Shown: positions 35,201 to 43,816, counted from the first letter of the stretch. The stretch is DNA of 64,000 nt from JAKSCF01 sp028279945 (GCA_028279945.1 JANQMT010000092.1:12743-76742), one strand, 5' to 3'. Numbers and translations are program-made. The notes: a model not told the origin generated them from the letters alone.

Positions 35201-37112
35201 CGTCTCCCATTGGTTTTACTGTGCATCTGAGAAAAACTGCTTCATTCATATTAGGATATTCTATTTTTATTTTAACTTTTTTCTCCCCTTCAACGGGTAC
35301 TAATTCTAAGTTTTTAAAGGTGCCATCACTCATACGCTGTTCAAGAGACTTAATGATATCGGTCTCTTTTACCCCACCAAATTCACCTTCTGTATGAACA
35401 GTGGTTGTTAAGTAAATTTTACTGTCAATAACTTCAAGAAGCGCGTCTTCTTTATCAAAAAATTGCGATGCCATTGAATCCTCATCTTTAAATTCCTGCC
35501 ATACATTAATATCTATGTTATATTGTCCATCAGCAGGTGTATCTTTTGACCAACGTGCAGTCAATGTTACATCCCTTGGTGGTATTATTGTAATATCGGT
35601 AAATAAGTAGCCCTCTTCATCATACCAGCCTTTAAAAATATATCCTCTTCTTTCAGGTTTGCGAAGACCACTGGTATATGTTCTCCCAGACCCCGACGCC
35701 ATTTCAATATTAGCTATTTCTTCATATTTTTCACTTTGTATATTAAACACTACGCCTCCATTAGCGTCTAACGTGGTTGTATATAATTTGTCCCAATGGG
35801 CTGTAAGGGTCGTGTCTTCAATTATATAAATCTTTTGCTTTATAATATTATCATTATACAACCAAGTGGCTTCATATCCGTCTTTTTCAGTTTTGAGAGA
35901 GCTAGTTTCTATCGTCCGCTTTATTAATGCTGTATCTCCATCCAATATTTGATCATCAATCGGAGTGCCACCTTGAGTATCGAAAGTAACTGTATATTTT
36001 GGAATTTCATTTCCCTCAGTCTCCCAACGTGCATAGCACCTAATCTCTCGGTTTTCTGGTTTATTAGAAGGAATATTTTCCTCAAATGCAGATATTTGAA
36101 TTTGACCATTCTCTAAAACAGCCTCAAGCGGATACCCATCAAATTTTTCTGGGTCTATCATATTATCTTCTTGGGTAGGTACATCTTGATCATTCTTGAT
36201 GACATACCAGCCAAGAAAATTATAGCCGCTTCTTATGGGCGCTTCAAAAGGTATTAAAAAATCACTGTCTAGTCCTTCTTTCCTGGATGTATGATATATA
36301 ATAAGGTCATTATCAAGCTGTTTTTTATACCCTCCACCATTGGTGTAATAGAATACAGTATAAAATTCTCTCCAATGAGCCTTAAGGGTAATGTCTCCTG
36401 TCACCGCCATTGGAAACTCAATCTTTTGTTCTCCATTATACCAGCCATCAAAAACTCGATTATTTTTCTGAGGTGGTTCCTGTTCATTAATAGTTTCATT
36501 CCATTTAGCTTTTATAGGCGCAACATCCGTGCCCCCGTCACTATCAAAAGTTACAGTATATTCCGCATTTTCATCTATTATGGCTAACTTCAATCTGAAC
36601 CATATCTTTTGGTCATCATGGGTATATCCTACACTGTCTACAGCATTATCAACATCTTCAATTTCGAATTTATAAGTTCTTGTATTTAAACCCGGGTCCT
36701 CTTCTACTATCTCTGGCTCTGTGTATATAGCAACATCTGTCCTCACTTCATGCCCTGGTCCGGATATTGCTCCTATTGTCCTCACTTCATCGTCTGGTCC
36801 AGGGGATATTGCTCCCTCTGTCCTTACTTTTATACTTTTTAACTGAGAGGTATCGTTTATAGTTATATATGCAAAACTGATACTGTTATTCACCTCTACT
36901 TCGCCAATTCCATCTATATAAGGATCTATATTGTCTTCTACTGTATCTTCACTTTCTTTTAATGCTTTCACTTCAACTTTATGGGTTCCATTTTCTAGGT
37001 TAGATTCTGCTACGGCTGTCCCAATACTGCCTAAAAATGTCCCTAATATAAATACCAATACCAACATTATGGATATTATTTTAGATGGTATTGTTTTATT
37101 TCTATGTATCAT
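32277..37112 (-). CDS. Giant S-layer-anchored NEAT/InlB-repeat surface protein
   Basis: 1611 residues. A signal peptide ends at AVAES (residue 35). Listeria-Bacteroides (InlB B-type) repeats lie at about 184-247, 251-363, 372-440, 444-521 and 911-973, each ending in LTAHW-like motifs. NEAT-like domains lie at about 527-652, 660-783, 789-908 (degenerate) and 1264-1390; the good copies share SMA..FF and KPMGD-like strands. A Ser/Gly linker (1249-1260) and three SLH domains (about 1427-1611, NGYKDKTFRP, EGYQDGTIKP, KGYEDKTFKP) follow, which anchor it to cell-wall polymer. It should capture haem at the surface. The YxxxY ligand pair is missing in every copy; a conserved Met may replace it. The ribosome site is AAGGAGG; a Fur promoter lies upstream of the preceding small gene. 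Confidence 0.85.
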   Translation of the reverse strand: MIHRNKTIPSKIISIMLVLVFILGTFLGSIGTAVAESNLENGTHKVEVKALKESEDTVEDNIDPYIDGIGEVEVNNSISFAYITINDTSQLKSIKVRTEGAISPGPDDEVRTIGAISGPGHEVRTDVAIYTEPEIVEEDPGLNTRTYKFEIEDVDNAVDSVGYTHDDQKIWFRLKLAIIDENAEYTVTFDSDGGTDVAPIKAKWNETINEQEPPQKNNRVFDGWYNGEQKIEFPMAVTGDITLKAHWREFYTVFYYTNGGGYKKQLDNDLIIYHTSRKEGLDSDFLIPFEAPIRSGYNFLGWYVIKNDQDVPTQEDNMIDPEKFDGYPLEAVLENGQIQISAFEENIPSNKPENREIRCYARWETEGNEIPKYTVTFDTQGGTPIDDQILDGDTALIKRTIETSSLKTEKDGYEATWLYNDNIIKQKIYIIEDTTLTAHWDKLYTTTLDANGGVVFNIQSEKYEEIANIEMASGSGRTYTSGLRKPERRGYIFKGWYDEEGYLFTDITIIPPRDVTLTARWSKDTPADGQYNIDINVWQEFKDEDSMASQFFDKEDALLEVIDSKIYLTTTVHTEGEFGGVKETDIIKSLEQRMSDGTFKNLELVPVEGEKKVKIKIEYPNMNEAVFLRCTVKPMGDDFKPLLRVILKYDTLEEVPQLIEEGNYLVDVDIFREMADIPSMSAPFFDKEDLSFKVKDGKMFLTLRVSRNGEFGGVYYTDVIEWLKQSIGDDLKLLTLKDIGEGKVETELEFTNTKTPALVQVKVKPMGDSTPYLRVAIKEGSLRKDLATPEDGDYKANIAIDGQSQATYKAILDQQVVGLPLEIKDGKIYLTLISKAISPSFNPEVFLFYRLSSDQETAIPYTLVIDEEGVERAHYKLDFGRMTETADIQIKMITGYNFSPVSISFELTPKYTVIFNSDGGSVVESKTEYENTFISEPEVPTKENMIFLDWYNGNDKVTFPIILVEDLTLKAHWTAVKVAAKDVLKDGDTTTNGSLRVIVDGDIIYEYSIDGQNWQQDNTFLNLEAGDYIVSVRDKDNPTNAATKEVTIKTVEVLKPTVVDGKTTITEEDLNKDYVQINLDDETVTEMTVQMPSANKETAIKIASGTNLPKIKVVKANQLTLEIPEGTSYQTDNEVLQLPKLIEDTEAIIAAIEDLEGSSKDISNVVAISVGGENSVTFGDYVMMTLNGKSGKECVFIDESGVAQPIKKVSKNAASTETGDQYCYDDGSNLIIKTKHFTEFVTYEAKTNDGGGNGGGSNDSYSWDKDGDYSVDIDVLQEHKNSSSMARPFFETKNLPVEIDDGKITLAIKVNKDGNMNGYKYTDVIEEFYQKINGKYKKLNLKYLNNDDVRYITTEIEFDDPDEEAFIRVHITPMLPSTPALRIKLKKNTLGDEDDAIDLEPDEGDKQTNIEGQEIISGAITIRKNAKDLKFVNGYKDKTFRPDHNINRAEVLSMLDKITELGDDVDKKDVNFKDMDMWAKESIEKFAQGGIIEGYQDGTIKPNGEMTRAEFSKIIAMVMGLEIKDEAADLKDIADHWAEKYINALVKKGYMKGYEDKTFKPNNKITRAEVVTVINRIIGSSAQDYMVNNNPFTDIDASHWAYKDVMKAVNE

Positions 37113-37210
37113 AATATAATTTCCTCCTTCCGGTTTTTAGATGATATGTATTTAAGAAACATTCCCCCGCAGAACTAATTCTTTGTATGAATGATTGATT
37201 TGTATTGATT

Positions 37211-37256
37211 TTATGGAAGCCCCTTGCTTCCCAACTTTTAGCCGCTATATCGGGCT
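37211..37256 (-). ncRNA. Pair of GC-rich stem-loops between two haem-operon genes
   Basis: On the minus strand TAGCC...GGCTA (starting at the stop codon of the small gene) is followed by GGAAGC-AAGGG-GCTTCC. The GC content is well above that of the surroundings. There is no T run. It could be an mRNA processing or stability element between the 73-codon gene and the giant surface-protein gene; I do not recognise a known RNA family. Confidence 0.3.
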
Positions 37257-37476
37257 AGCCTTTTTTCATAGAATACATGACCTCCCCCCTATATGGTTTT
37301 GGATTATAATCTACTACAAACCTGTATTGTTTGCCGCAATAAATGATGACTTCTTTTTTATCTTTTTTTAAAATTTTGATTTCTACAGACATATCTCCAT
37401 ATCCATCATGTTTAAACAATTCGTTGTAAACTTCTATCATTTTAGATATGACAGGTCGATTATCACTATACGCCAT
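37255..37476 (-). CDS. Small unidentified protein leading the haem-uptake operon
   Basis: 73 residues, MAYSDNRPVISKMIEVYNEL at the start, then KHDGYGDMSVEIKIL, KEVIIYCGKQYRFVVDY and a short tail. It has no signal peptide or membrane segment and looks like a compact alpha-beta cytoplasmic protein with one cysteine. I do not recognise the family. The ribosome site GGGGGGTG is strong. It is the first gene after the Fur-controlled promoter at 37600-37629, so it is expected to be made under iron limitation along with the NEAT proteins. Confidence 0.65.
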   Translation of the reverse strand: MAYSDNRPVISKMIEVYNELFKHDGYGDMSVEIKILKKDKKEVIIYCGKQYRFVVDYNPKPYRGEVMYSMKKG

Positions 37477-37567
37477 GCGTACACCCCCCTCTTATCCATT
37501 TTTATCTTGGATTCATCCTATCAATGTTTATATATAAAATGATCACTGAGCTGTTCATCATATTCAT

Positions 37568-37586
37568 GATAATGATTCTCATTATC
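37568..37586. promoter_or_regulatory. Fur box of the haem-uptake operon
   Basis: GATAATGATTCTCATTATC, identical to the box at 16959-16977, 17 of 19 consensus matches. Confidence 0.9.
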
Positions 37587-37599
37587 ATCATACAGTAAT

Positions 37600-37629
37600 A
37601 TTATATTGAATCTTATATCTATATGTCAA
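37600..37629 (-). promoter_or_regulatory. Sigma-A promoter of the haem-uptake operon
   Basis: Minus strand: TTGACA (37629-37624), 18-base spacer, TATAAT (37605-37600); predicted start 37593, with the Fur box just downstream. Confidence 0.85.
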
Positions 37630-37645
37630 TATTTTCAAAACTTTT

Positions 37646-37663
37646 CGTATCAGCGAATACCTA
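37646..37663. promoter_or_regulatory. Shared operator CGTATCAGCGAATACCTA
   Basis: The core GTATC...GAATAC is centred at -60.5 of the haem operon promoter. It matches the element at 17037-17054 in 17 of 18 bases and in relative position. It is the probable binding site of the Crp-family paralogues encoded at both loci. Confidence 0.6.
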
Positions 37664-37724
37664 TTTAAATATTCTATGGTTTAAAAATAGTTCTTAGATA
37701 CGCTTTATTAAGTTTGAAATAATA

Positions 37725-37733
37725 TGTTATAAT
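37725..37733 (+). promoter_or_regulatory. Extended -10 promoter of Crp paralogue 2
   Basis: TGT-TATAAT (TATAAT 37728-37733) with a poor -35 region, about 32 bases before the start codon at 37765. Confidence 0.5.
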
Positions 37734-37764
37734 AAGAAAAATAGTAACTCTTGAGGATAATATA

Positions 37765-38466
37765 ATGTTAGAAAAAAGTGTGTTTTCAAGCTACATGAAA
37801 CAATTAATTTCCAGTTCTATATTTAAATCCATGTCAAAATCAGAAATCATCACTACACTGGAATCAAAGTCTGCTGAGATTGTGAATTATAAAAAAAATG
37901 AATTGATCTGCAAGCAGTATGAGCCTTTGGATTATATCGGTATTATTCTGGAAGGTAAGGTTCATATGACAAGACAATGTGTCAATACCAGTACCATGTC
38001 AACATACGTCATGGGTAAGAATGATGTCTTTGGCTTGGATATTATATGCTCGGATGCAACGACTTCACCCTATGCAATAGAGGTTGAACAAAGCTCTACC
38101 GTATTATATATAGAAAGTTCTAAGCTGTTTTTTATGGACAAAGCCAATTATAAATTTACAAGCAAATTTAATTTGAATTTAATTAAGGTCCTGGCTGAAC
38201 ACAGTGTATTTATGACCAAGCAAATGGATTACATCAGAATAATGTCTTTAAAAAAACGTATATGCACTTTTTTGCTGGACAACTATATGATCAATAAGAA
38301 TAAACTATTTATCATTAATATGACCAGAGACCAAATGGCCAATTATCTTAATGCTACACGACCTGCAGTATCTAGGATTCTGCGTGAGTTAAAAGAACAA
38401 AATATTATTGACTATTATCGCAGTTCATTTAAAATCTTAGATTTAGAAACACTGTCTAATTTATAA
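37765..38466 (+). CDS. Crp/Fnr family transcriptional regulator (paralogue 2)
   Basis: 233 residues with the effector beta barrel (GIILEGKVHM, about 55-64), dimer helix and C-terminal winged helix (MTRDQMANYLNATRPAVSRIL). It is closely related to the regulator at 16107-16832: both have ICKQ, the KQMDYIRI block at the dimer helix and the IIDYxRSxFKILD end. It is divergent from the haem-uptake operon, with an operator and Fur box between. I infer that it controls that operon. No haem- or FeS-ligand motif is obvious, so the effector is unknown. The ribosome site is TTGAGGATAA. Confidence 0.87.
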   Translation: MLEKSVFSSYMKQLISSSIFKSMSKSEIITTLESKSAEIVNYKKNELICKQYEPLDYIGIILEGKVHMTRQCVNTSTMSTYVMGKNDVFGLDIICSDATTSPYAIEVEQSSTVLYIESSKLFFMDKANYKFTSKFNLNLIKVLAEHSVFMTKQMDYIRIMSLKKRICTFLLDNYMINKNKLFIINMTRDQMANYLNATRPAVSRILRELKEQNIIDYYRSSFKILDLETLSNL

Positions 38467-38484
38467 TTCTTTTTATAAAACAAA

Positions 38485-38516
38485 AAAAATCATTTACCAG
38501 ATAGTAAATGATTTTT
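38485..38516. terminator. Bidirectional terminator
   Basis: AAATCATTTAC-CAGATA-GTAAATGATTT flanked by A and T runs on both sides, between convergent genes. Confidence 0.9.
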
Positions 38517-38544
38517 TATTTTATAACACCTGTTCAATATTCGA

Positions 38545-39567
38545 TTACTTTCTCAACACATCTACATCTAACGGCCCATTTACAAAGTTTATCATTTGTC
38601 TTGTGGCACTTTTAAACCCGCTTTTTATAGCAGACGCGCTGACTTGACCTTGTTCTAAACGAAAATCCGCACCCTTTAATAGACTTGGCAGCCATGCTAA
38701 CGTTAGTTCTTCCGGTTTTGTCCATTCATTTTTAAACCCGTCAGAAATGCACATAAACACACCGCCATCATTAAGGCTGTCGTATATTTTTTTAGTCACC
38801 TCATCTAAATCATTTTTAGCAAAATTCATTACTCCAACAGCCAGAACCAAGTCATATCCATTTCCAATATCATCTTTTAGAAAATCTCCACCCAATGCAT
38901 GGTATCTATCTTCCAATTGATACTCTGTTATGCATTCCTCAGCAACAGCAATTGTGTCCGGCATATCAAATACAACACCCTCCATATCTGCTTTTTCCAT
39001 TGCTATGGCAATGCCTACCAAACCAGGTCCGCCGCCTAAGTCTAATATTTTTTTAATCCCTTCATATTCCGGCAGCTGCTTGACAATTTCACAAATTTCT
39101 TTGGCGCGGCCTATCTTCTGACTCTTTATGAGCATATGGTTGAAATCACCAAATACTTTATAGGCATCGGCCCCTTCTTTTCCTTCAAACATATTACTGG
39201 GACCTTCTTTTACTGCCTTTACAACATCCAGACCCTCTATGCCGGAAAAAAATTTGTACTGAATTAAGAAATCACCTGCATACTCTGTTGAATTTTTTGA
39301 AAGATATATTTGGGATATTTCTGTATTTTTATATCTACCCGATTCTTTCTCAAGAAAGTCCATGCTGGTCAAGACATTTAATACATGGTCTGTATTTTGA
39401 ATGTTATACCCCATTATTTCAGCAACTTCCTTTGCCGTTTTAAACTCATCTAATTCTGTGAATAACCCCAGCTCTATTGATCCCATCAATACTTTTTCCT
39501 TTGCAATGCTTAATCCTATATTAAATAAATATTTGTGCTCATCTTTAACTTTCTTAAAATTCTCCAT
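38545..39567 (-). CDS. SAM-dependent methyltransferase (O-methyltransferase/BchU-like class)
   Basis: 340 residues: an N-terminal winged-helix dimerisation domain (about 1-95, AKEVAEIMGYNIQNTDHVLN) and a C-terminal Rossmann domain with the SAM loop ILDLGGGPGLVGIAIA (about 169-184) and the acidic motif VVFDMPDT. This is the small-molecule methyltransferase class that includes hydroxyneurosporene methyltransferase, BchU and acetylserotonin methyltransferase. It is the last gene of a Fur/TetR-controlled RND efflux operon (11 bases after the pump), so it may modify the exported compound. The ribosome site is AAGGAGG. The substrate is unknown. Confidence 0.85.
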   Translation of the reverse strand: MENFKKVKDEHKYLFNIGLSIAKEKVLMGSIELGLFTELDEFKTAKEVAEIMGYNIQNTDHVLNVLTSMDFLEKESGRYKNTEISQIYLSKNSTEYAGDFLIQYKFFSGIEGLDVVKAVKEGPSNMFEGKEGADAYKVFGDFNHMLIKSQKIGRAKEICEIVKQLPEYEGIKKILDLGGGPGLVGIAIAMEKADMEGVVFDMPDTIAVAEECITEYQLEDRYHALGGDFLKDDIGNGYDLVLAVGVMNFAKNDLDEVTKKIYDSLNDGGVFMCISDGFKNEWTKPEELTLAWLPSLLKGADFRLEQGQVSASAIKSGFKSATRQMINFVNGPLDVDVLRK

Positions 39568-39578
39568 TTAGTTCCTCC

Positions 39579-42500
39579 TTACTGTTCATGTGTTATCAGG
39601 TTACCGAATAATTTTTTTAATTTACTTTGAATTTTCAAAATCCTGTGTTCAACACTGATATAAATTACAGGTACAACAATTAGTGTTAAGAAGGTGGACA
39701 TCAGTAGGCCTCCCATAAATGAAAGTGCCATAGGTCTGAATAAGACACCGCCTGACAACGCCATTGGAAGCAGCCCAAGCACTGTGGTTGTTGTACTGAG
39801 TACTACCGGCCTGAATCTCACATCTGCAGCTCTTTTACACGCATCAATAATCTCTGTTCCTTTTCGTCTTTCGCCATTGATATAATCAATCAAGATAATG
39901 GCATTATTGACCACCACACCAAATAAGCTTAAAAAGCCCAGCATAGCAAATATGGACATGGTCTGCCTAAATAGGATCAAAGCCAAAATGGATCCGATAA
40001 ATGAAAGGGGTATTGTGAGCAATATAACGATGGGCTGAATGGTTGATTTAAATTGAAGCATCAAGATGATATACACTAAGAAGACTGCAAATAAGCCTGC
40101 AAATCGCATATCGCCTGTGGCTCTTTCCAGTTTTCCCTTTTCTCCTTCTGTTACCAATTCAATGTTTTGATACCCTTTATCCAATATGATTTTTTCCAAT
40201 TCAGTTTGTATTTTTATGGCATTATAACCTGCCAAAGGGCTGGCAGAAATACTGACAGATGGTTTATTATCATATCGAACCAGCCTGCTGACTTCAGATT
40301 CCATGGTAACATTGCCGAATTTTTTAAGCGGTAAGACCATTTGTGTCATGGATGAACGTAACGGCAGATTCTTAAATTCATCTATATCATTCACCACACC
40401 TTTTAGGTTAATATCATACTCTTTTTCATTTTGTCTGAAAACACCTATGGTTCGGCCCATCAGGGCGATATTCATTTCATTTTGTATTTCAGCAGAGGTC
40501 ATACCCATCCCTAATGACTGCTCCTTATTGATATTGAATTTATAGTTGTAGCTTTCTCCTTCTAAGTCATTGAAAACATTCTTTGTGCCTTTCATGTTGT
40601 ATAAAACGTCCGTTACTTCTTGCCCTATTTCTTTCAGCGCTTCCTTATCTTCACTGAGCAGCCTGACTTGGATGGGAGAACCATCTCCTGTCATCTCAAA
40701 TTCTTTAACCTCCATGTTGGCGCCTGTAATCTTTTTGTTCAAACTATTTTGTAAATAGTCTACAAATTCAGGATTGGAATCAAATCGATTGGTTTTATCT
40801 AAATCAAACTCTATAATAATCTGAGCAATATTCTTTGCTGAAGGCCTATACGTTACGGACATATGAAATCTGGGGAAGTCTCCGCCAATGGTTGCATAAC
40901 AATTTTCGATCTCTTCTTGTTCTTTGAGAAATTCTTCTATCATTTTGACTTCTTCTTTACTTTTCTTAAAATCAGTGGTAAATTCAGTTTCTACATTGAT
41001 ATAAAGAATATCTTTCTCTTCTGTGGGATAAGAGCTTTGCTCCAAAAAACCTGAAAGTACCATCACCAAAACCAGTGATAAAACAGCGATGCCCATGGTC
41101 TTCCATCGATGATGAATAGCAATATTTAATAGCTTTGCAAATCCGTTTTTTATTCTATGTTTTCTTACCTTATCTTTGGTTTTCTTAAAAAATGAATAGG
41201 CAAACACAGGTATAAATAACATGGCAATCAAGTATGAAGCTGAAAGCGCAATAATTACAATCTTTGGAATACTGCCGATAAAAGCGCCTACTGCAGCCGG
41301 AAGCATCATCAGAGGCGAGAAAGAAGCAGTTGTCGTTAAAGTGGATGCCAACACAGGCTTAGCCACTTCTTTAACCCCATTCATACAGGCATCTTTCCTA
41401 TTTTCATCATTATCAATGTGCCCCTGTATGGAATCCGAAACAACAATGGCATTGTCCACTAACATACCCAGCACCAAGATAAGGGCAGCAAGGGACAGCA
41501 TATGAAATTTCATTTCCAATAAAAACATAGAAGAAAATGTAATAAAAATAGCTAACGGAATGGCTAAAGAAACAATAAGAGAGTTTCTAAGCCCCATTCC
41601 AAGCATGATGACAAGCACAACAATGAAAATTCCCTGAATGAGATTCATCGAAAATTCACTTATGGAATCTCCAATGGTCTCAGGAATAAAAGTTATTTCG
41701 GAGACCTCTAATCCTTCAGGTAATAGAGGCACATGTTTTTCTAATCTGCTCCTTACCTCTTCTCCTGCAAATATAATATTGGAGTCCTGTTTAAAATAAA
41801 CACTTAAAAAAACATTGGGCAAGCCATTTACGGTTGCTTCAAATTCAATATCCTCCAGGTCCATTCGGATATCCGCAACTCTGTCAAGAGTAATCACTTC
41901 TCCTTCTATTTCGTTACGTTTAATAATGACTTTCTTGATCTCATCTATGGTTTCAAAATTTCCGTTTGTTTTGACATTTATTCTGTAATCATCATTTTCA
42001 ACCGCGCCAATAGGAATCACCATATTTTGAGCCTGCAATACATTGGCTATGTCACTCAATGCCAGCCCATAATAATTTAACTTCTCAATATCAACATCTA
42101 CTTTTACCACTTGGTCACGCACGCCGTCAATTTCTATCTTTTCGATACCATCGATGTCTATTAATTTATCTTTTAAAAGTTCTGCATAATAATCCAGCTG
42201 ATCATAAGTATATGCTTTACCGGAAAGTGCCATAATTGCCCCCGGCATATCCATGACATCTGTTTCCACTGTTACTTCTTCTACACCGTCCGGTAGTTCG
42301 GTCTTTAAATCTTCCATCCAACGTCTTAAGGTGTCCCATCGTTCTTCTATCTCTTCTGCTGACAGACCGGCGTCTACAACCAAAAACGTCATGGACATAC
42401 TGTTATAAATAGTAGATTTTGACCAATAGTAATCATCTATTTCAATTATTTTTTCTTCTAATTTTTTCGTTGCATTCTCTTCCATTTCTTTTGGTGTTGC

Positions 42501-42668
42501 ACCAGGATATATGATGTTAATATAGCATGCAGGCAAGGTTGTATCCGGATATTCCTGCTTAGGTATTTTTTGATATGCCAGCAAACCCGATATAAAAATC
42601 ATGAACACTATGAAGTATATAACCGATTTATTTTCTATGAAAGACTTTACAAATCCTCTTTTCTCCAT
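39579..42668 (-). CDS. RND family efflux pump
   Basis: 1029 residues with the AcrB-like plan: one membrane segment, a large extracellular loop, six segments, a second loop and six segments. The N-terminal PGATPKEMEENATKKLEE is typical, as is GMLVDNAIVVSDS in the middle, where the proton-relay Asp sits (the second relay position is Asn). It pairs with the adaptor lipoprotein encoded upstream. In a Gram-positive cell no outer-membrane channel is needed. The operon has a Fur-like box, so it may export an iron-related metabolite or protect from one. Confidence 0.9.
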   Translation of the reverse strand: MEKRGFVKSFIENKSVIYFIVFMIFISGLLAYQKIPKQEYPDTTLPACYINIIYPGATPKEMEENATKKLEEKIIEIDDYYWSKSTIYNSMSMTFLVVDAGLSAEEIEERWDTLRRWMEDLKTELPDGVEEVTVETDVMDMPGAIMALSGKAYTYDQLDYYAELLKDKLIDIDGIEKIEIDGVRDQVVKVDVDIEKLNYYGLALSDIANVLQAQNMVIPIGAVENDDYRINVKTNGNFETIDEIKKVIIKRNEIEGEVITLDRVADIRMDLEDIEFEATVNGLPNVFLSVYFKQDSNIIFAGEEVRSRLEKHVPLLPEGLEVSEITFIPETIGDSISEFSMNLIQGIFIVVLVIMLGMGLRNSLIVSLAIPLAIFITFSSMFLLEMKFHMLSLAALILVLGMLVDNAIVVSDSIQGHIDNDENRKDACMNGVKEVAKPVLASTLTTTASFSPLMMLPAAVGAFIGSIPKIVIIALSASYLIAMLFIPVFAYSFFKKTKDKVRKHRIKNGFAKLLNIAIHHRWKTMGIAVLSLVLVMVLSGFLEQSSYPTEEKDILYINVETEFTTDFKKSKEEVKMIEEFLKEQEEIENCYATIGGDFPRFHMSVTYRPSAKNIAQIIIEFDLDKTNRFDSNPEFVDYLQNSLNKKITGANMEVKEFEMTGDGSPIQVRLLSEDKEALKEIGQEVTDVLYNMKGTKNVFNDLEGESYNYKFNINKEQSLGMGMTSAEIQNEMNIALMGRTIGVFRQNEKEYDINLKGVVNDIDEFKNLPLRSSMTQMVLPLKKFGNVTMESEVSRLVRYDNKPSVSISASPLAGYNAIKIQTELEKIILDKGYQNIELVTEGEKGKLERATGDMRFAGLFAVFLVYIILMLQFKSTIQPIVILLTIPLSFIGSILALILFRQTMSIFAMLGFLSLFGVVVNNAIILIDYINGERRKGTEIIDACKRAADVRFRPVVLSTTTTVLGLLPMALSGGVLFRPMALSFMGGLLMSTFLTLIVVPVIYISVEHRILKIQSKLKKLFGNLITHEQ

Positions 42669-42688
42669 GATTGACCTCCTTCCTTTTG

Positions 42689-43816
42689 CTAATTTATAAT
42701 AACTCTTTCTCCACCACGCAGCACTTTGTTTCCTATTGTAATGACTTTTTCGTTATTGGCAATACCGTCTATAAATACATACTCTTTATCATAACCCATA
42801 ATAGCTACAGTTCTTTTTATTGCATGGTCGTCATCCACTACAAATACAAAAGGTTCTCCATCGTTCAATACTGCATTTACAGGAATTTTTATGCCTTCTT
42901 TTTCTCCAATATTCACTTGGACCTTTACGATTGTATATAGAGGTATAATATTTTCCTGTATGGCTACTTCGGCTTTATATAAAAGTGTTTTTGAATCCAA
43001 AACATCTGATACGGAAGCCACATAGCCGTAAATCACTTTAGAGTCATATATAATTTTAACTTCATCATTTAATTTGACATTTTGTTTTTCATCCGCAGAT
43101 AAACCTATGGTAACTTGTGCATTTTCTGATCCAACTGCAATAACCGGAGCATTTTTACTGACTTGATTGCCTTCTTTAACAAAAATGTTTTTCACATATC
43201 CATCGATACTGCTTCTTAATTCTCCATTTGCAAATTGAGTTCTTTTTATTTCATAGCTTGATAAAGCACTTTCATAGTTTGATTTGGTTAAATCAACTGC
43301 ACTAACTCTGCCTATATCATAATCCTCCGCTGCAATATTCAAACGCAGCTGTGCATTTTCATATTCGCTCTTTGAAACAGCACCTGTTTCATAAAGCTTT
43401 TCGATATCTTCAAAATCATTTTTGGCTTTCTCATAGTTGGATTCTGCCTTCTCAAAATTGTTCTGAGCATTTTCATATGCTGCTTTGGCGGATGTTACTT
43501 TTAATTGACTGATCTCAAGTAAATTTTTATAATCCTTTTCATCCAGCTTTGCTAATACATCTCCAACTTTTACCCTTTGACCGGACTTAACTTGTATATT
43601 TTCAAGTCTTCCTTCCATTTTAAAGCTGTAGATGATCTCTTCATCATTGCTGACAACGCCGGGCAGTGAAATTTTTTTATCATAGGTAGCTTCTTTCACC
43701 TGCAATATTTCTACCGGTACTTCTTTTTCATTTTTCATTGTGTCTTCTTCACCGCCACATCCGGACAATAATGCCACTAAAGCAACCATGACCATAAGAC
43801 GCTTTTTTTTAATCAT
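42689..43816 (-). CDS. RND efflux adaptor (membrane fusion lipoprotein)
   Basis: 375 residues. The lipobox LLSGC (Cys20) anchors it. A split lipoyl/barrel-sandwich domain (VKSGQRVKVGDVLAKLDEKD near residue 80 and GYVKNIFVKEGNQVSKNAP near 205) flanks a long alpha-helical hairpin of heptad type (about 100-185, KAAYENAQNNFEKAESNYEK). A beta barrel follows. It is the standard HlyD/AcrA partner of the pump encoded 20 bases downstream. The ribosome site is AAAGGAG. A segment resembling the cbrA leader lies just upstream (43838-43858). Confidence 0.9.
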   Translation of the reverse strand: MIKKKRLMVMVALVALLSGCGGEEDTMKNEKEVPVEILQVKEATYDKKISLPGVVSNDEEIIYSFKMEGRLENIQVKSGQRVKVGDVLAKLDEKDYKNLLEISQLKVTSAKAAYENAQNNFEKAESNYEKAKNDFEDIEKLYETGAVSKSEYENAQLRLNIAAEDYDIGRVSAVDLTKSNYESALSSYEIKRTQFANGELRSSIDGYVKNIFVKEGNQVSKNAPVIAVGSENAQVTIGLSADEKQNVKLNDEVKIIYDSKVIYGYVASVSDVLDSKTLLYKAEVAIQENIIPLYTIVKVQVNIGEKEGIKIPVNAVLNDGEPFVFVVDDDHAIKRTVAIMGYDKEYVFIDGIANNEKVITIGNKVLRGGERVIIN

